Source: CAZLYK01 sp964563495 (lineage in GTDB: Bacteria > Acidobacteriota > Blastocatellia > RBC074). Taken from it: 19,511 nucleotides of DNA. The stretch is from the NCBI GenBank assembly GCA_964563495.1, contig CAZLYK010000097.1, positions 1 through 19,511 on the forward strand, in the 5' to 3' direction. The notes beneath the pieces are model-generated. The model was not told where the DNA came from and did no database searches. It saw only the letters and a program-made list of their open reading frames with translations. Position 1 is the first letter of the stretch. Each line of letters starts with the position of its first letter. Shown in pieces: positions 1 through 7,719 of the stretch. Both the position numbers and the translations under genes were made by a program.

Positions 1-20
1 AACCATTTCTCCTTAAGGCG

Positions 21-62
21 TCTTGTTTAATCCTGCAAAAATCCTGTCAATCCTGTCTATTT
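21..62. repeat. Gene-end repeat arm (copy 1, partner outside window)
   Basis: One complete arm of the locus-wide repeat lies immediately downstream of the acyltransferase gene. Read on the minus strand it begins AATAGACAGGATTGACAGG and continues through TTTTTGCAGGATT to AAACAAGA. It starts two bases after the TAG stop at 64-66. Other full copies are inverted pairs, so the partner arm is expected within about 100 bases beyond the window start. The remaining bases 1-20 hold nothing else I can recognise. Confidence 0.85.
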
Positions 63-63
63 C

Positions 64-948
64 CTATTTGATAAATCGGCACAGTCCGGCGAGTTGCTGC
101 AGGCGTTGATCCGAGACGCGCCAGGCAGCGGCTTTCTCGATGATTTTACGAACCACCGGATTGAGCAGAATTCTCAGCGGCGGCGCCGGCACGACTTGCT
201 GGCGCACCGGCTCTTTGACGAAACCCATGCTCAATTTGAACTGTTCGAGCGATTCGATCCTGGTCAGCGGCTCCCACCCGTAACAGACCGCGGCGGTCTG
301 AGGGTCGCTGAGAAGTTGCTGGGTAACGCTGAAGACCAGGGCATTGTTCGGATAGAACTTGAGGTATTGATCGGCTGATCTGTTGACCTGGATATGGACC
401 CAGTCTTCGACTCTGAGGGTGACTAGAAACGCGGCTAATTGATCATCGACAAAAGCTCCCCAGGCCTGATAGGCCCGGCTCTCGTGCATGCCTTTCGAGG
501 CTCTGAAGGCGCGAGCTTCCTTTCCCAGACGCTGAAGCGTGTCCTGTTGAGCCGTCTCGCCCGCCCGAACCAGCTCGTCAAAATCCAGGGCGCGGATCCG
601 GCAATGTCTCAGCCCGCGCCGGACCTTGCTCCGCGTATTGGCGCTCAGGCTCTCGAGGTCGTATGGGCCGCGCCGCACCCAGATGAAGCTGTCATCACCC
701 AATCCCCGCGGAGGTCCGATAAAACGCAGTGCATAAGCCCCCGGATTGTTCTTAAAGATGCGGCTGGTCTCTTCACCTGAAGGTGAGACGAGGCGGTGTG
801 GGGGAAAGGCGAAATAGACCCGTTTCTGCCCGTAGGCGTTATACCACCAGCAACTGGGCGTCTGGAAAACACGACGTCCCTGTTCTTTAAAGAGTGCGAC
901 CACGTCTTCCGGCGCGACGCTGATGCTAGTTGTTTCTGCTGCACACAT
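64..948 (-). CDS. FemAB/GNAT-like acyltransferase
   Basis: This 294-residue protein has the look of FemAB-like GNAT-fold N-acyltransferases. Residues 97-112 hold an S-x-N-x-R-x-K-x-R-R-G-L segment typical of the first half of that fold. Residues 165-215 form the acceptor/CoA half, including YPNNALVFSVTQQLL (199-213). Residues 234-243 (LEQFKLSMGF) match the family's C-terminal 'L..FK.smGF' signature. The family transfers acyl or aminoacyl groups onto amino groups; in glycan loci the usual role inferred is N-acylation of an amino sugar. The ATG at 948 lies inside the end of the upstream methyltransferase gene (23-nt overlap). An AAGG six bases upstream supports this start. The gene is the last of its block and stops just before a repeat arm. 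The substrate is unknown, and no signal peptide or membrane segment is evident. Confidence 0.75.
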   Translation of the reverse strand: MCAAETTSISVAPEDVVALFKEQGRRVFQTPSCWWYNAYGQKRVYFAFPPHRLVSPSGEETSRIFKNNPGAYALRFIGPPRGLGDDSFIWVRRGPYDLESLSANTRSKVRRGLRHCRIRALDFDELVRAGETAQQDTLQRLGKEARAFRASKGMHESRAYQAWGAFVDDQLAAFLVTLRVEDWVHIQVNRSADQYLKFYPNNALVFSVTQQLLSDPQTAAVCYGWEPLTRIESLEQFKLSMGFVKEPVRQQVVPAPPLRILLNPVVRKIIEKAAAWRVSDQRLQQLAGLCRFIK

Positions 949-1786
949 AATAAACCTTGGCTGCCGGATTGAGATGCCCGCCGGAAAGCTTGAAGAGTGC
1001 TTTGGAGAGGCCGTAATGAAGACTGTTAAGAAATCTGGTCAGCGCTGAGCCCCGCGCCGGCGCCTGCTCCAGGTGTATCTCCCTGATGGCGAGGCCGGCT
1101 TTCTGCAGCATCTTCTCGAGGCTGCTGGTCGAGAAGATAAAGAGGTGAGGGGAGGTCGGAATGAGATTGGACCAGCGACGGTTGATCAATAAACAAATGG
1201 GGCCGACGTTGCGCCAGATCCGGTAGCTGAAACCGGGCAGGTCGATAAAGAGCAGCCCATCCCGCTTGAGCAATTGCCGGATCTTCTTCAGATCCTCGAC
1301 CGGCGTGGCTGAAAGACACAACGTGTCGAGCAGCGTGATCACGTCGAAGTACTCAGGCTGGCGGATCTCCGCCTTGTTGAGGACGTTGCGATAGATATGG
1401 ATCCCGAGTTTCCCTGCCTCTTCCGCCGCGTAATGCGAGGGCTCGACGCCGTGACGTTCCCAGTCATCGCTCGGGAAGTGGCTCAGGAAGAGGCCGCCGG
1501 CGCAGCCGATATCCAGAATTTTCCCGCCGGGTTTGAGGCTTTTGATCAGTCCGGCTTCGCGCTCCAGGCTGAGCGATCGCCAATTGCCGAGCTCGCGCTT
1601 GAGCTTCTTTTCGTTGGGGATGTATTTGGCCTCGAAGAATTCGTCGACCTCGCTCTGGGCGCGGCGCGGGTTCGAATAGACCAGACCGCACCTGCGGCAG
1701 CGGACAATGTGTGGGGGCCCGAACCGGAAATATGGTTGGGCGTCATCGACCTGACAGGTCGGACAGATGACCGGCTCTAATTTCAT
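926..1786 (-). CDS. Zinc-ribbon class I SAM-dependent methyltransferase
   Basis: A 286-residue cytoplasmic protein with two domains. An N-terminal zinc ribbon has paired cysteines at C8/C11 and C30/C33. A class I methyltransferase follows, with the SAM-binding glycine loop at 91-100 (LDIGCAGGLF), an acidic E at the end of strand 2 (HGVEPS, 112-117), and a DGLLFIDLPG post-motif near 176-185. Zn-ribbon plus methyltransferase proteins of this layout are frequent in polysaccharide loci, where they are usually assigned to sugar methylation; that role is inference here. The start is fixed by an ATGA overlap with the stop of the upstream glycosyltransferase. Its 3' end overlaps the next gene by 23 nt. 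The plus-strand methyltransferase at 6615 has the same domain plan but clearly different sequence. Confidence 0.85.
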   Translation of the reverse strand: MKLEPVICPTCQVDDAQPYFRFGPPHIVRCRRCGLVYSNPRRAQSEVDEFFEAKYIPNEKKLKRELGNWRSLSLEREAGLIKSLKPGGKILDIGCAGGLFLSHFPSDDWERHGVEPSHYAAEEAGKLGIHIYRNVLNKAEIRQPEYFDVITLLDTLCLSATPVEDLKKIRQLLKRDGLLFIDLPGFSYRIWRNVGPICLLINRRWSNLIPTSPHLFIFSTSSLEKMLQKAGLAIREIHLEQAPARGSALTRFLNSLHYGLSKALFKLSGGHLNPAAKVYYVCSRNN

Positions 1787-2838
1787 TTGAGGTTATTTTG
1801 AGAATTCGAATTAAGTGTCGAGAGGAGCAGCTTCTCCCATTGCGGCAGGGCCGCAGACCAATCCCACTGCTCGGCTTTTCGGCGGGCTTCGCGCGAAAGG
1901 GATGCGGCGAGCCCCGAGTCGGTCAAGATCCGCCGCACCGCCGCAGCCATGGCCGCCGGATCGTCGGGCGGCACGAGCAGGGCGTCGCGCTCGTGCTCGA
2001 GCAAATAAGGAATGCCGCCGACGTTGGTGCTGACGATGCACAGGCCACAGGCCATGGCCTCGAGCACGCTGATCGGAACGTTGTCGATATTTGTCGTGTT
2101 GAGGAAGATGTCGCCGGTATTGAGCCATTCGCCGACCCGCTCTTTTGGGACCGCGCCGGTCAGCTCCAATCGATCGTCGACATTCAATCTATCAGCCGCA
2201 GCTTTCACCTCCTGCAGGCTGCCATCCCTCTTATCCGGCCCGATCATGGTCAGCTTGATATCCGGGAATTGATCCGCGAGCAGCGCCAGCGCCTTCGCGG
2301 CAAGCGGCGCGTTGTAGATACGGTGAAAAGCCCGCAGCCAGATCAACTTCGGCGAAACCTGCCGGCGCTCACGGAAACGATACGCTCCCAGGTTGATCGG
2401 ATTCGGCAGCAAATACAGGTCCTCCCGGTAGGTCCTCAGATTTTGGTGCAGATATCCGGAAGGCGTCGTCACGACCGACGCAGGCCTGAGCAGGTTTCGC
2501 AAACGCGATGGACGGCGGCGAGCAAAAGCCGGCAGGTTGCCGCCGTGCAGGGTCAATAGATAAGGTTTGTTTAAGCGTCGCAATAACCAACAGACCATCT
2601 CCGCCCATCTGAATGCCGGCCCGCTGTAGACTTCGACGTGGGCGACTTCGTATTCACGGCGCCGGTCCAGTACCGTTCTGATCATATCGAGCAGACGAGG
2701 GATGCGGCCGAGCTTGTCCGAAACCGTCAGGACCGGCCAACCGGCAGCGGCGAGCTGGTCCGCCAGATCTTCACTCACGCTCCGCGCCCCCAGCGTGGAT
2801 GAGAGAAAATTGCCGACCAGCAGGACCGTAGGTTTCAT
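1783..2838 (-). CDS. GT4-family glycosyltransferase
   Basis: A 351-residue GT-B retaining glycosyltransferase of the GT4 type, acting at the cytoplasmic face on a lipid-linked glycan. The N-terminal acceptor domain starts MKPTVLLVGN and contains LTLHGGN (95-101). The C-terminal nucleotide-sugar domain contains LPNPINL (144-150), LTMIGPDKRDG (196-206) and the E-x7-E region (252-260). In that motif the first acid is Asp (D252) and the second Glu (E260), within DNVPISVLEAMACG. The ATG at 2838 is 10 nt beyond the end of the hairpin element at 2849-2950, and no convincing Shine-Dalgarno is visible in the gap. It overlaps the next gene by ATGA. The donor and acceptor cannot be told from sequence. 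Confidence 0.9.
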   Translation of the reverse strand: MKPTVLLVGNFLSSTLGARSVSEDLADQLAAAGWPVLTVSDKLGRIPRLLDMIRTVLDRRREYEVAHVEVYSGPAFRWAEMVCWLLRRLNKPYLLTLHGGNLPAFARRRPSRLRNLLRPASVVTTPSGYLHQNLRTYREDLYLLPNPINLGAYRFRERRQVSPKLIWLRAFHRIYNAPLAAKALALLADQFPDIKLTMIGPDKRDGSLQEVKAAADRLNVDDRLELTGAVPKERVGEWLNTGDIFLNTTNIDNVPISVLEAMACGLCIVSTNVGGIPYLLEHERDALLVPPDDPAAMAAAVRRILTDSGLAASLSREARRKAEQWDWSAALPQWEKLLLSTLNSNSQNNLK

Positions 2839-2848
2839 AGGTAATTTG

Positions 2849-2950
2849 AATAGACAGGATTGACAGGATTTTTGCAGGATTAGACAGGACTTTTACCTTT
2901 GGTTTTCTATCCTGTCTAATCCTGCAAAAACCCTGTCAATCCTGTCTATT
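2849..2950. repeat. Inverted-repeat hairpin element (copy 2)
   Basis: Two 41-nt arms, 2849-2889 and 2910-2950, are inverted copies matching at 40 of 41 positions with a 20-nt loop (2890-2909). Both share an extension beyond the common core (GATTAGACAGGA) that other copies lack. The single difference gives a G-U wobble in minus-strand RNA and an A-C mismatch in plus-strand RNA, so the fold suits the coding-strand transcript. The stop codon of the ligase-like gene (2936-2938) is inside one arm. The next start codon (2838) is 10 nt beyond the other arm. It may act as a terminator, attenuator or coupling hairpin; no long U-run follows it. Confidence 0.9.
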
Positions 2951-4312
2951 TTCCGGCAGAACGGTGGCTCCGCTTAACCCAAAGGTAAATGATGGAGCGG
3001 CCAGACGCATGGCGGCGACCAGCATAAAGAGAAAGCTCCAGCCGATCATCGCGGCGACGAGGGCCTTCCCCCGCGGCGAGTGTGCACGCCGATAATGCTG
3101 GGAGCTAAGCGCCAGCAGCAGGAAAATGGCGATCAATCCAAAGATCCCGTGTTCGGCGAGGAGCCGGGAAAACTCCGTGTGCGCGGCGGTCGAATCGAAG
3201 AGCTGTTGGCGATAAATGCGCGCCTGGCCCGGTCCGACGCCGAAGATCGGATGCTCGGCGAAAGCCTGCAGATCGGCTTCGGCGATCCGGTCGCGCCCGG
3301 TCAGTTTGGTGTTGCTGAAACGCCTGGTCAACGCACCCTCGGTCATATCCTCCAGTCTTGGGAGCAGAAAGAAATTGAGGGAAATCAGGATCGCCAGAAT
3401 CGCGGCGATTAATTGATAAAGGAAGCGTCGATCCCTGACCAGAAAGAACGAGGCCAGGATTACTCCGCCACCGGCCATGTACAAGCCGCCGCGTGAAAAG
3501 GTCAGCGCACACTGGACCGTCAGGAAAAGCGCGACAACCAGCAGCGTGATCTTGAGTAAGGGTTTGATCGGACGATCATGAAAAGCCAAAAATGCCGCCA
3601 GGATGCCCAGACCGAGCGTCGAGGATACCTGGTTAGGTCCGAACCCGCCGCTGGTCGCAAAGTTGGAATTGTTGGAAAAGCGCAGAGCTTCGGCCGTGAT
3701 TATTCCCAACAAAGTAATCGTCGCGAGACTGATCATGGGCGCGAGCGTGGCGTAGTAGATGCGCTGCAGATCGGCCCGGGTCAGTTGGACGTTGTAGAAG
3801 AACCAGGTGCTCACCATGAGAGACAGCGGGCCGGAAAGATAAAAACTCAGATCGGCCCGTAAGCTCGCCTCATCGACGCTGGCCATCGGCAGGACGATCG
3901 AAGGCAGCAGGCAGCAGAAAAACATGAAGGCCAAAATCGGTCCATTCAGGCGACCGGTCCTGAGCAGCGCGAGGAAAAATAGCGCGATGATCGAGTACTT
4001 GCCGAATTCCCATAAGAAGCTGGCTTGCGTCATTCGCCACATGACTTCTGCGCCGACGATATAGCCGCCGACCATAGCCAGCCGCTCCAGACGCGGATTG
4101 ATCAGCGCCCACCAGACGCCGAAGAGCAGGACCAGGATGACGTGGATGTTTCCGATAGTCGATGACTTAGTAATCAGCCAGGCCAGGATGACGTGGGCCG
4201 CAAAAAACGCCAGGACCACGGCGGAATTGGCCGTGACCAGCGCTCGAATTTTCTGGCCGACGAGGAGAAAACGGTTGTGCTTGACCGGTGATGTGAGAGT
4301 TTGTTCAATCAT
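2936..4312 (-). CDS. O-antigen ligase/polymerase-family membrane protein (WaaL/Wzy type)
   Basis: A polytopic inner-membrane protein of 458 residues. Hydrophobic segments are visible from about residue 29 to 440. A large periplasmic loop (about 318-390) carries the family's hallmarks: GRDRIAEAD (339-347), HPIFGVGPGQAR (354-365), H378 in AAHTEFSRLLAEHGIFG (376-392), and an earlier TFSRGG (271-276). The family either ligates finished O-antigen to lipid A-core or polymerises repeat units; sequence does not separate the two. I place the start at the ATG at 4312 because it forms an ATGA overlap with the upstream glycosyltransferase stop. A longer frame to 4369 would overlap that gene by 61 nt. The C-terminus ENRQD is encoded by the hairpin repeat rather than by family sequence. 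Confidence 0.88.
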   Translation of the reverse strand: MIEQTLTSPVKHNRFLLVGQKIRALVTANSAVVLAFFAAHVILAWLITKSSTIGNIHVILVLLFGVWWALINPRLERLAMVGGYIVGAEVMWRMTQASFLWEFGKYSIIALFFLALLRTGRLNGPILAFMFFCCLLPSIVLPMASVDEASLRADLSFYLSGPLSLMVSTWFFYNVQLTRADLQRIYYATLAPMISLATITLLGIITAEALRFSNNSNFATSGGFGPNQVSSTLGLGILAAFLAFHDRPIKPLLKITLLVVALFLTVQCALTFSRGGLYMAGGGVILASFFLVRDRRFLYQLIAAILAILISLNFFLLPRLEDMTEGALTRRFSNTKLTGRDRIAEADLQAFAEHPIFGVGPGQARIYRQQLFDSTAAHTEFSRLLAEHGIFGLIAIFLLLALSSQHYRRAHSPRGKALVAAMIGWSFLFMLVAAMRLAAPSFTFGLSGATVLPENRQD

Positions 4313-5400
4313 AACAGCATATTTTGATATAGGCTTTGCAGAGATTGCGGCAGGCTGTGCAACGAACAAGCGTTGATTACCTGTTGCCGGGCTCGCCGGC
4401 CGATCTCTCGTCTCAAATCAGGGCTCTCGATCAGACGCAAGAGTGAATCGCAGAGGCCGTCTTCATCCCCGGGGTGACGGACGTAACCGGTCTGTTCGTC
4501 CTCGATCATCTCACCCAAGTCGCCGACATCGGTCGAGACAACCGGCAGACCGGAAGACATGGCTTCCAAGACTACATTGGGAGTTCCCTCCCAGTCAGAG
4601 GTTAGCATGAAAATATCGGAATTACCGTAAACTTCTGTGGCGTCTGCAACCACGCCTTTGAACTCGACCGCCCCTGGCGACAGCCCCAGCTCGCGGGCTT
4701 GCCGCTCGAGTCTTGGACGTAATGGTCCCTGGCCGTAGATCAAAGCCTTGAATGGCTGCGACGATTTTGATCGGAGTCTCGCGATCATGTTTAAGAAGCG
4801 GTCGAACCTTTTCTGTTCGACCAGCCTGCCGGCAGTGACTATTCTGATTAACCCGCTTTCCCGGTGCGGCGAAGGCCTGAATTGATCGGTGTCGACCACA
4901 TTGCGAAGTAGATAAAGTCTGGATTGAGGGATGCCGAGTTCGACGGCCGTGCGCATCGCAGCCTGGGAATTGGCGACCAGCCGTCGCGGCAGCCGGAGGC
5001 TGAGGGGTCCCAGGATTTTGCCGGCGTCTTTTATTTCACTGACGACGTCGTTGCGGAGCGCCCCGATCTCTGGCAGGCCGAGTACGCGCGCCGCCGCAGC
5101 CGCATAAAGATTGGTATAGAAATGCTGGCTCTGGACCACTCCAGGCCGGTGAGTGCGCAGCTCGGCGAAGATCCGGCTCAATCTGGCCGGGCGCGACGAT
5201 GATTGCCCGACCCAAATGCAGGGGATATCCAGTTGCCTGATCGGCTCTTCCCAGAACTCTCCCCGCGTCAAACAGAGCAACCGGATGTCGGCGCGGCTTT
5301 GTTTGAGCGTCTTGAGGATGTAATAAAGTTGTCTTTCCGCGCCGCCCTGGCCCAGGGTGCCCGCCAGAAAAGTGATTTTGAGATCCGACAGTTCAGGCAT
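4309..5400 (-). CDS. GT4-family glycosyltransferase
   Basis: A 363-residue GT-B glycosyltransferase. The N-terminal glycine-rich acceptor loop is LGQGGAERQL (16-25), the GGAER form typical of GT4 enzymes. The donor domain contains NVVDTDQF (167-174), TAGRLVEQKRFD (189-200), YGQGP (222-226), DIFMLTSDWEGTPN (262-275) and a standard E271-x7-E279 followed by AMSSGLPVV. It probably transfers a hexose or N-acetylhexosamine from a nucleotide sugar onto undecaprenyl-linked glycan in the cytoplasm. Its start overlaps the preceding glycosyltransferase by 8 nt, and its stop forms ATGA with the ligase-like gene, so the three are translationally linked. Donor specificity is not deducible. Confidence 0.92.
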   Translation of the reverse strand: MPELSDLKITFLAGTLGQGGAERQLYYILKTLKQSRADIRLLCLTRGEFWEEPIRQLDIPCIWVGQSSSRPARLSRIFAELRTHRPGVVQSQHFYTNLYAAAAARVLGLPEIGALRNDVVSEIKDAGKILGPLSLRLPRRLVANSQAAMRTAVELGIPQSRLYLLRNVVDTDQFRPSPHRESGLIRIVTAGRLVEQKRFDRFLNMIARLRSKSSQPFKALIYGQGPLRPRLERQARELGLSPGAVEFKGVVADATEVYGNSDIFMLTSDWEGTPNVVLEAMSSGLPVVSTDVGDLGEMIEDEQTGYVRHPGDEDGLCDSLLRLIESPDLRREIGRRARQQVINACSLHSLPQSLQSLYQNMLL

Positions 5401-6559
5401 CCGATCGCAGCGGCAGGCCGGCTTTTCTGAGAGATTCCCCGATCAAGTCGCGCCATCGTTCGAGCGAATAATTTTCGGCGGTTTTGACGGCATGAGTCGA
5501 CATTTCGCTGTAGCGTTGTGAATCCGATAGGCATTCGCTCACCGCCCTGGCCAGATCTTCCGGAGAAGCTTTCTCGATGACTAGGCCTGATCCATTGCCG
5601 ATCAGTTGCGGGAGGACCGAGACGGGCGTAGTCACGACCGGCAGGCCGCAGGCGAGAGCTTCCAGGACGGCTTTGGGAAAGCCGTCCGATCTGGTCGGAT
5701 AGCAGAAGAGGTCGGCATTTTTCAATAATTCAATCACCCGGTCGTGGCTCAACTGGCCGTGGAACCGGACGCTGTCGTTCAATCCCAATCCGGTTGCCAG
5801 CCGCTTGAGCTCTGCCAGCGCTCCCCCATCTCCGACCACATCGAGCGTCAGGCCGGGGAAATCCTGGAGAAGGATCGAAAGACTTTTGATCAGCACGTCC
5901 GTCCCTTTGAACCTCTCCTGTCGGCAGACGGTGATCAAACGCGCGCCGGCGCTGTTGATCGAGCGGCGCTCCTTTCGACAGGTCGCCAGCTCGTCTTTGG
6001 TCAGACTGCTCGAAAAAATCCAGCCGATCTCGGGGTTGCGCGGCGATGGGGGTCGCAGCGATCCTCCGGTCGCGAACATAACGTTGCGCCCGCCCGCAAA
6101 TCTTTCCATAAACCATCGCCAGAACCTCTCAGCCAAGGTGCGCTGAAATTCCCAATTCCCGCAGTGCCTGACGAAAAGCGGCTTACCAAGGAGTACGGCC
6201 AGAACCATTCCGAAAGTGCCTACGTCGCCGGGTATCGGCGTGTGTATGACGTCGGCGCGAGCTGCTTCAATTAATAGACGCGGAGAGTTGAGCAATAACC
6301 ACCAGACCATCCCCGCTTTGCGACCCAGGCCCTCGCCGTGTGGAACGGTCAATCGGACGACCGAGAGATCATGGCCGGTCAGCGGAGTATCGCCGGGCCT
6401 TTTCGCCGGGCCGTCGACCGGGACGAGCAGGGTTGTCGAGTCGAAAAGCTCCGAGAGCGCCCGCATCTGGTAAGGAAACCCTCCGTCTGTCGCATAGCCC
6501 GAAGGAGATTCAGACGAGGGCCGGCATAATTTGTGTGAAAAGACTACGAGTCGCCCCAT
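5393..6559 (-). CDS. GT4-family glycosyltransferase
   Basis: A 388-residue GT-B glycosyltransferase and the first gene of the second minus-strand block. The N-terminal domain begins MGRLVVFSHKL and includes SGYATDGGFPYQMRAL (20-35), an acceptor-side glycine loop. The donor domain shows VCRQERFKGTDVLIKSL (211-227), DVVGDGG (240-246), DLFCYPTRSDGFPKAVLEA (283-301) and ACGLPVV (303-309). As in the 1783-2838 enzyme, the first acid of the E-x7-E motif is Asp (D292, then E300). The ATG at 6559 has no clear ribosome site; a 55-nt divergent gap separates it from the plus-strand methyltransferase. It overlaps the next gene by 8 nt. Confidence 0.9.
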   Translation of the reverse strand: MGRLVVFSHKLCRPSSESPSGYATDGGFPYQMRALSELFDSTTLLVPVDGPAKRPGDTPLTGHDLSVVRLTVPHGEGLGRKAGMVWWLLLNSPRLLIEAARADVIHTPIPGDVGTFGMVLAVLLGKPLFVRHCGNWEFQRTLAERFWRWFMERFAGGRNVMFATGGSLRPPSPRNPEIGWIFSSSLTKDELATCRKERRSINSAGARLITVCRQERFKGTDVLIKSLSILLQDFPGLTLDVVGDGGALAELKRLATGLGLNDSVRFHGQLSHDRVIELLKNADLFCYPTRSDGFPKAVLEALACGLPVVTTPVSVLPQLIGNGSGLVIEKASPEDLARAVSECLSDSQRYSEMSTHAVKTAENYSLERWRDLIGESLRKAGLPLRSDA

Positions 6560-6562
6560 CTA

Positions 6563-6575
6563 TGATTGACAATCA
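6563..6575. promoter_or_regulatory. 13-bp palindrome in the only divergent intergenic gap
   Basis: TGATTG-A-CAATCA is a perfect 6+1+6 inverted repeat in the 55-nt gap (6560-6614) between the divergent glycosyltransferase and methyltransferase genes. This is the one place in the window where both transcripts must be initiated nearby, so an operator is conceivable. A TTGACA (6566-6571) overlaps the palindrome, but no convincing -10 box lies 16-18 nt away. A palindrome this short could occur by chance. Confidence 0.3.
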
Positions 6576-6603
6576 AGAAAAACCGATTGATCCTGCGCCT
6601 TTT

Positions 6604-6607
6604 GGAG
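6604..6607 (+). promoter_or_regulatory. Ribosome binding site for the 6615 methyltransferase
   Basis: GGAG lies seven bases before the ATG at 6615, a standard Shine-Dalgarno arrangement. It fixes the start of the lone plus-strand gene. Confidence 0.7.
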
Positions 6608-6614
6608 AATCAGG

Positions 6615-7631
6615 ATGCACAATGATTTTATCTGTCCGCTATGTCAAACGCCGGATCATTCTCCGCTCCATCGAACCAGCGGAGGCTTTACCGCCTTCAA
6701 TCGGAACCGGGCCGACTTCTATCTCTGCGATCAATGCGGCCTGGTTTTTCGCCTGCCCATGCCCGACTCCAGGGAACTGGTTCACGAATTCTACGAGGTC
6801 GAATACTGGCGCGCCCGAAATCTCCAATGTCATGAGCTGCTCAAGGTTCAACCTCATCTGATCGATCGACTTGAAGCGATCTTCGAGGCGATTGGCGAAA
6901 GATGGGATGAGGGGACGATCATCGATGTCGGTTGCGGTTTTGGTCACCTGGCGGCGACCCTCGCCCAGTTATTTCCCGATTGCCGGGTGATTGGTCTTGA
7001 ACCGGATTTGAATCTGGCCAAGAGCCTGCAAACCTGCAAAACTCAACAGAATATAGAAATCGTCGCCGGCAGCCTGGAAAGTTTCAACAGTAACGATCGG
7101 GGAACGATCGTCGCCGCCTATTTGAGCACGGTCTTCGAGCACATCTTCGATCCGGTCAAGGGTTTGCAGAAGTTGCATCGAATGCTGGCCCCGGGCGGTT
7201 GGCTGGTGATCGAGCTGCCCGATGTCATGGAACCCGGTGTTTTGGGGCTGGATTACTTCTTTCGTGATTTCCACCTCTTCTATTACTCGGATCGAACGCT
7301 CTCAGCACTTCTCAATCAATGCGGTTTCGAGGTCTGCGGATTGAAAAGAGGCGGCGTCTTTCGCACCGCTACGGCGCCGACTCTGTGTGTGGCCGCAAGG
7401 AAAATTGAAAACCCGCCGGAAGGTCGCAAACTGCAGCCTGACCTCTCAGGTGAGCCGGAGCGGATCAGGGAGCGAATTCGCTCGGTCCGGAAAGCCACAC
7501 GCTTGAGGGGGCCGATCAACTTCATCTACCGCTACCGGATCAGGATGCCGCTTTTGAAACTCAAAAGCGCGATAAGGAAGAAAATAGACAGGATTGACAG
7601 GATTTTTGCAGGATTGAACCGGATTATTTAG
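6615..7631 (+). CDS. Zinc-ribbon class I SAM-dependent methyltransferase
   Basis: A 338-residue cytoplasmic methyltransferase and the only plus-strand gene. The N-terminal zinc ribbon uses C7/C10 and C38/C41 (CPLC and CDQC). The methyltransferase core has TIIDVGCGFGHLAA (101-114) for SAM, GLEPD (127-131) with the strand-2 acid, and APGGWLVIELPD (192-203). The fold ends near residue 262; a basic region of about 70 residues follows. The last 16 residues (323-338, KIDRIDRIFAGLNRII) are translated from one arm of the hairpin element at 7581-7719, and the stop falls at the arm's inner end. A natural terminus would probably have been shorter, so the tail looks acquired. It is presumably a sugar methyltransferase, with substrate unknown. 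It converges on the GT2 gene across the hairpin. Confidence 0.87.
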   Translation: MHNDFICPLCQTPDHSPLHRTSGGFTAFNRNRADFYLCDQCGLVFRLPMPDSRELVHEFYEVEYWRARNLQCHELLKVQPHLIDRLEAIFEAIGERWDEGTIIDVGCGFGHLAATLAQLFPDCRVIGLEPDLNLAKSLQTCKTQQNIEIVAGSLESFNSNDRGTIVAAYLSTVFEHIFDPVKGLQKLHRMLAPGGWLVIELPDVMEPGVLGLDYFFRDFHLFYYSDRTLSALLNQCGFEVCGLKRGGVFRTATAPTLCVAARKIENPPEGRKLQPDLSGEPERIRERIRSVRKATRLRGPINFIYRYRIRMPLLKLKSAIRKKIDRIDRIFAGLNRII

Positions 7632-7719
7632 GAAGGGGGTGGTAATGCTTATCGCCAACCCGCCTTTTTTAAACAATCCTGTTCAATCCTGCAAAAATCC
7701 TGTCAATCCTGTCTATTTT
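7581..7719. repeat. Inverted-repeat hairpin element between convergent genes (copy 3)
   Basis: Arms of 50 nt (7581-7630 and 7670-7719) are inverted copies matching at 48 of 50 positions, with a 39-nt loop (7631-7669). The plus-strand gene reads through the whole left arm and stops at 7629-7631. The minus-strand GT2 gene stops at 7713-7715 inside the right arm. The loop holds GGAAGG (7631-7636) and CCAACC (7655-7660), also present in copy 5's loop, and can form a weaker inner stem. Placement between convergent genes fits a bidirectional terminator. A run of six T lies at 7665-7670, inside the structure. Confidence 0.9.

Noticed and set aside
2849..2950. Insertion sequence or recent MITE
   Set aside because: No transposase, and no target-site duplication visible on comparing bases just outside this copy or copy 5. 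An older mobile origin cannot be excluded.
6566..6594. TTGACA as a -35 promoter box for the plus-strand gene
   Set aside because: No acceptable -10 element at 16-18 nt spacing. The hexamer may only be part of the palindrome.
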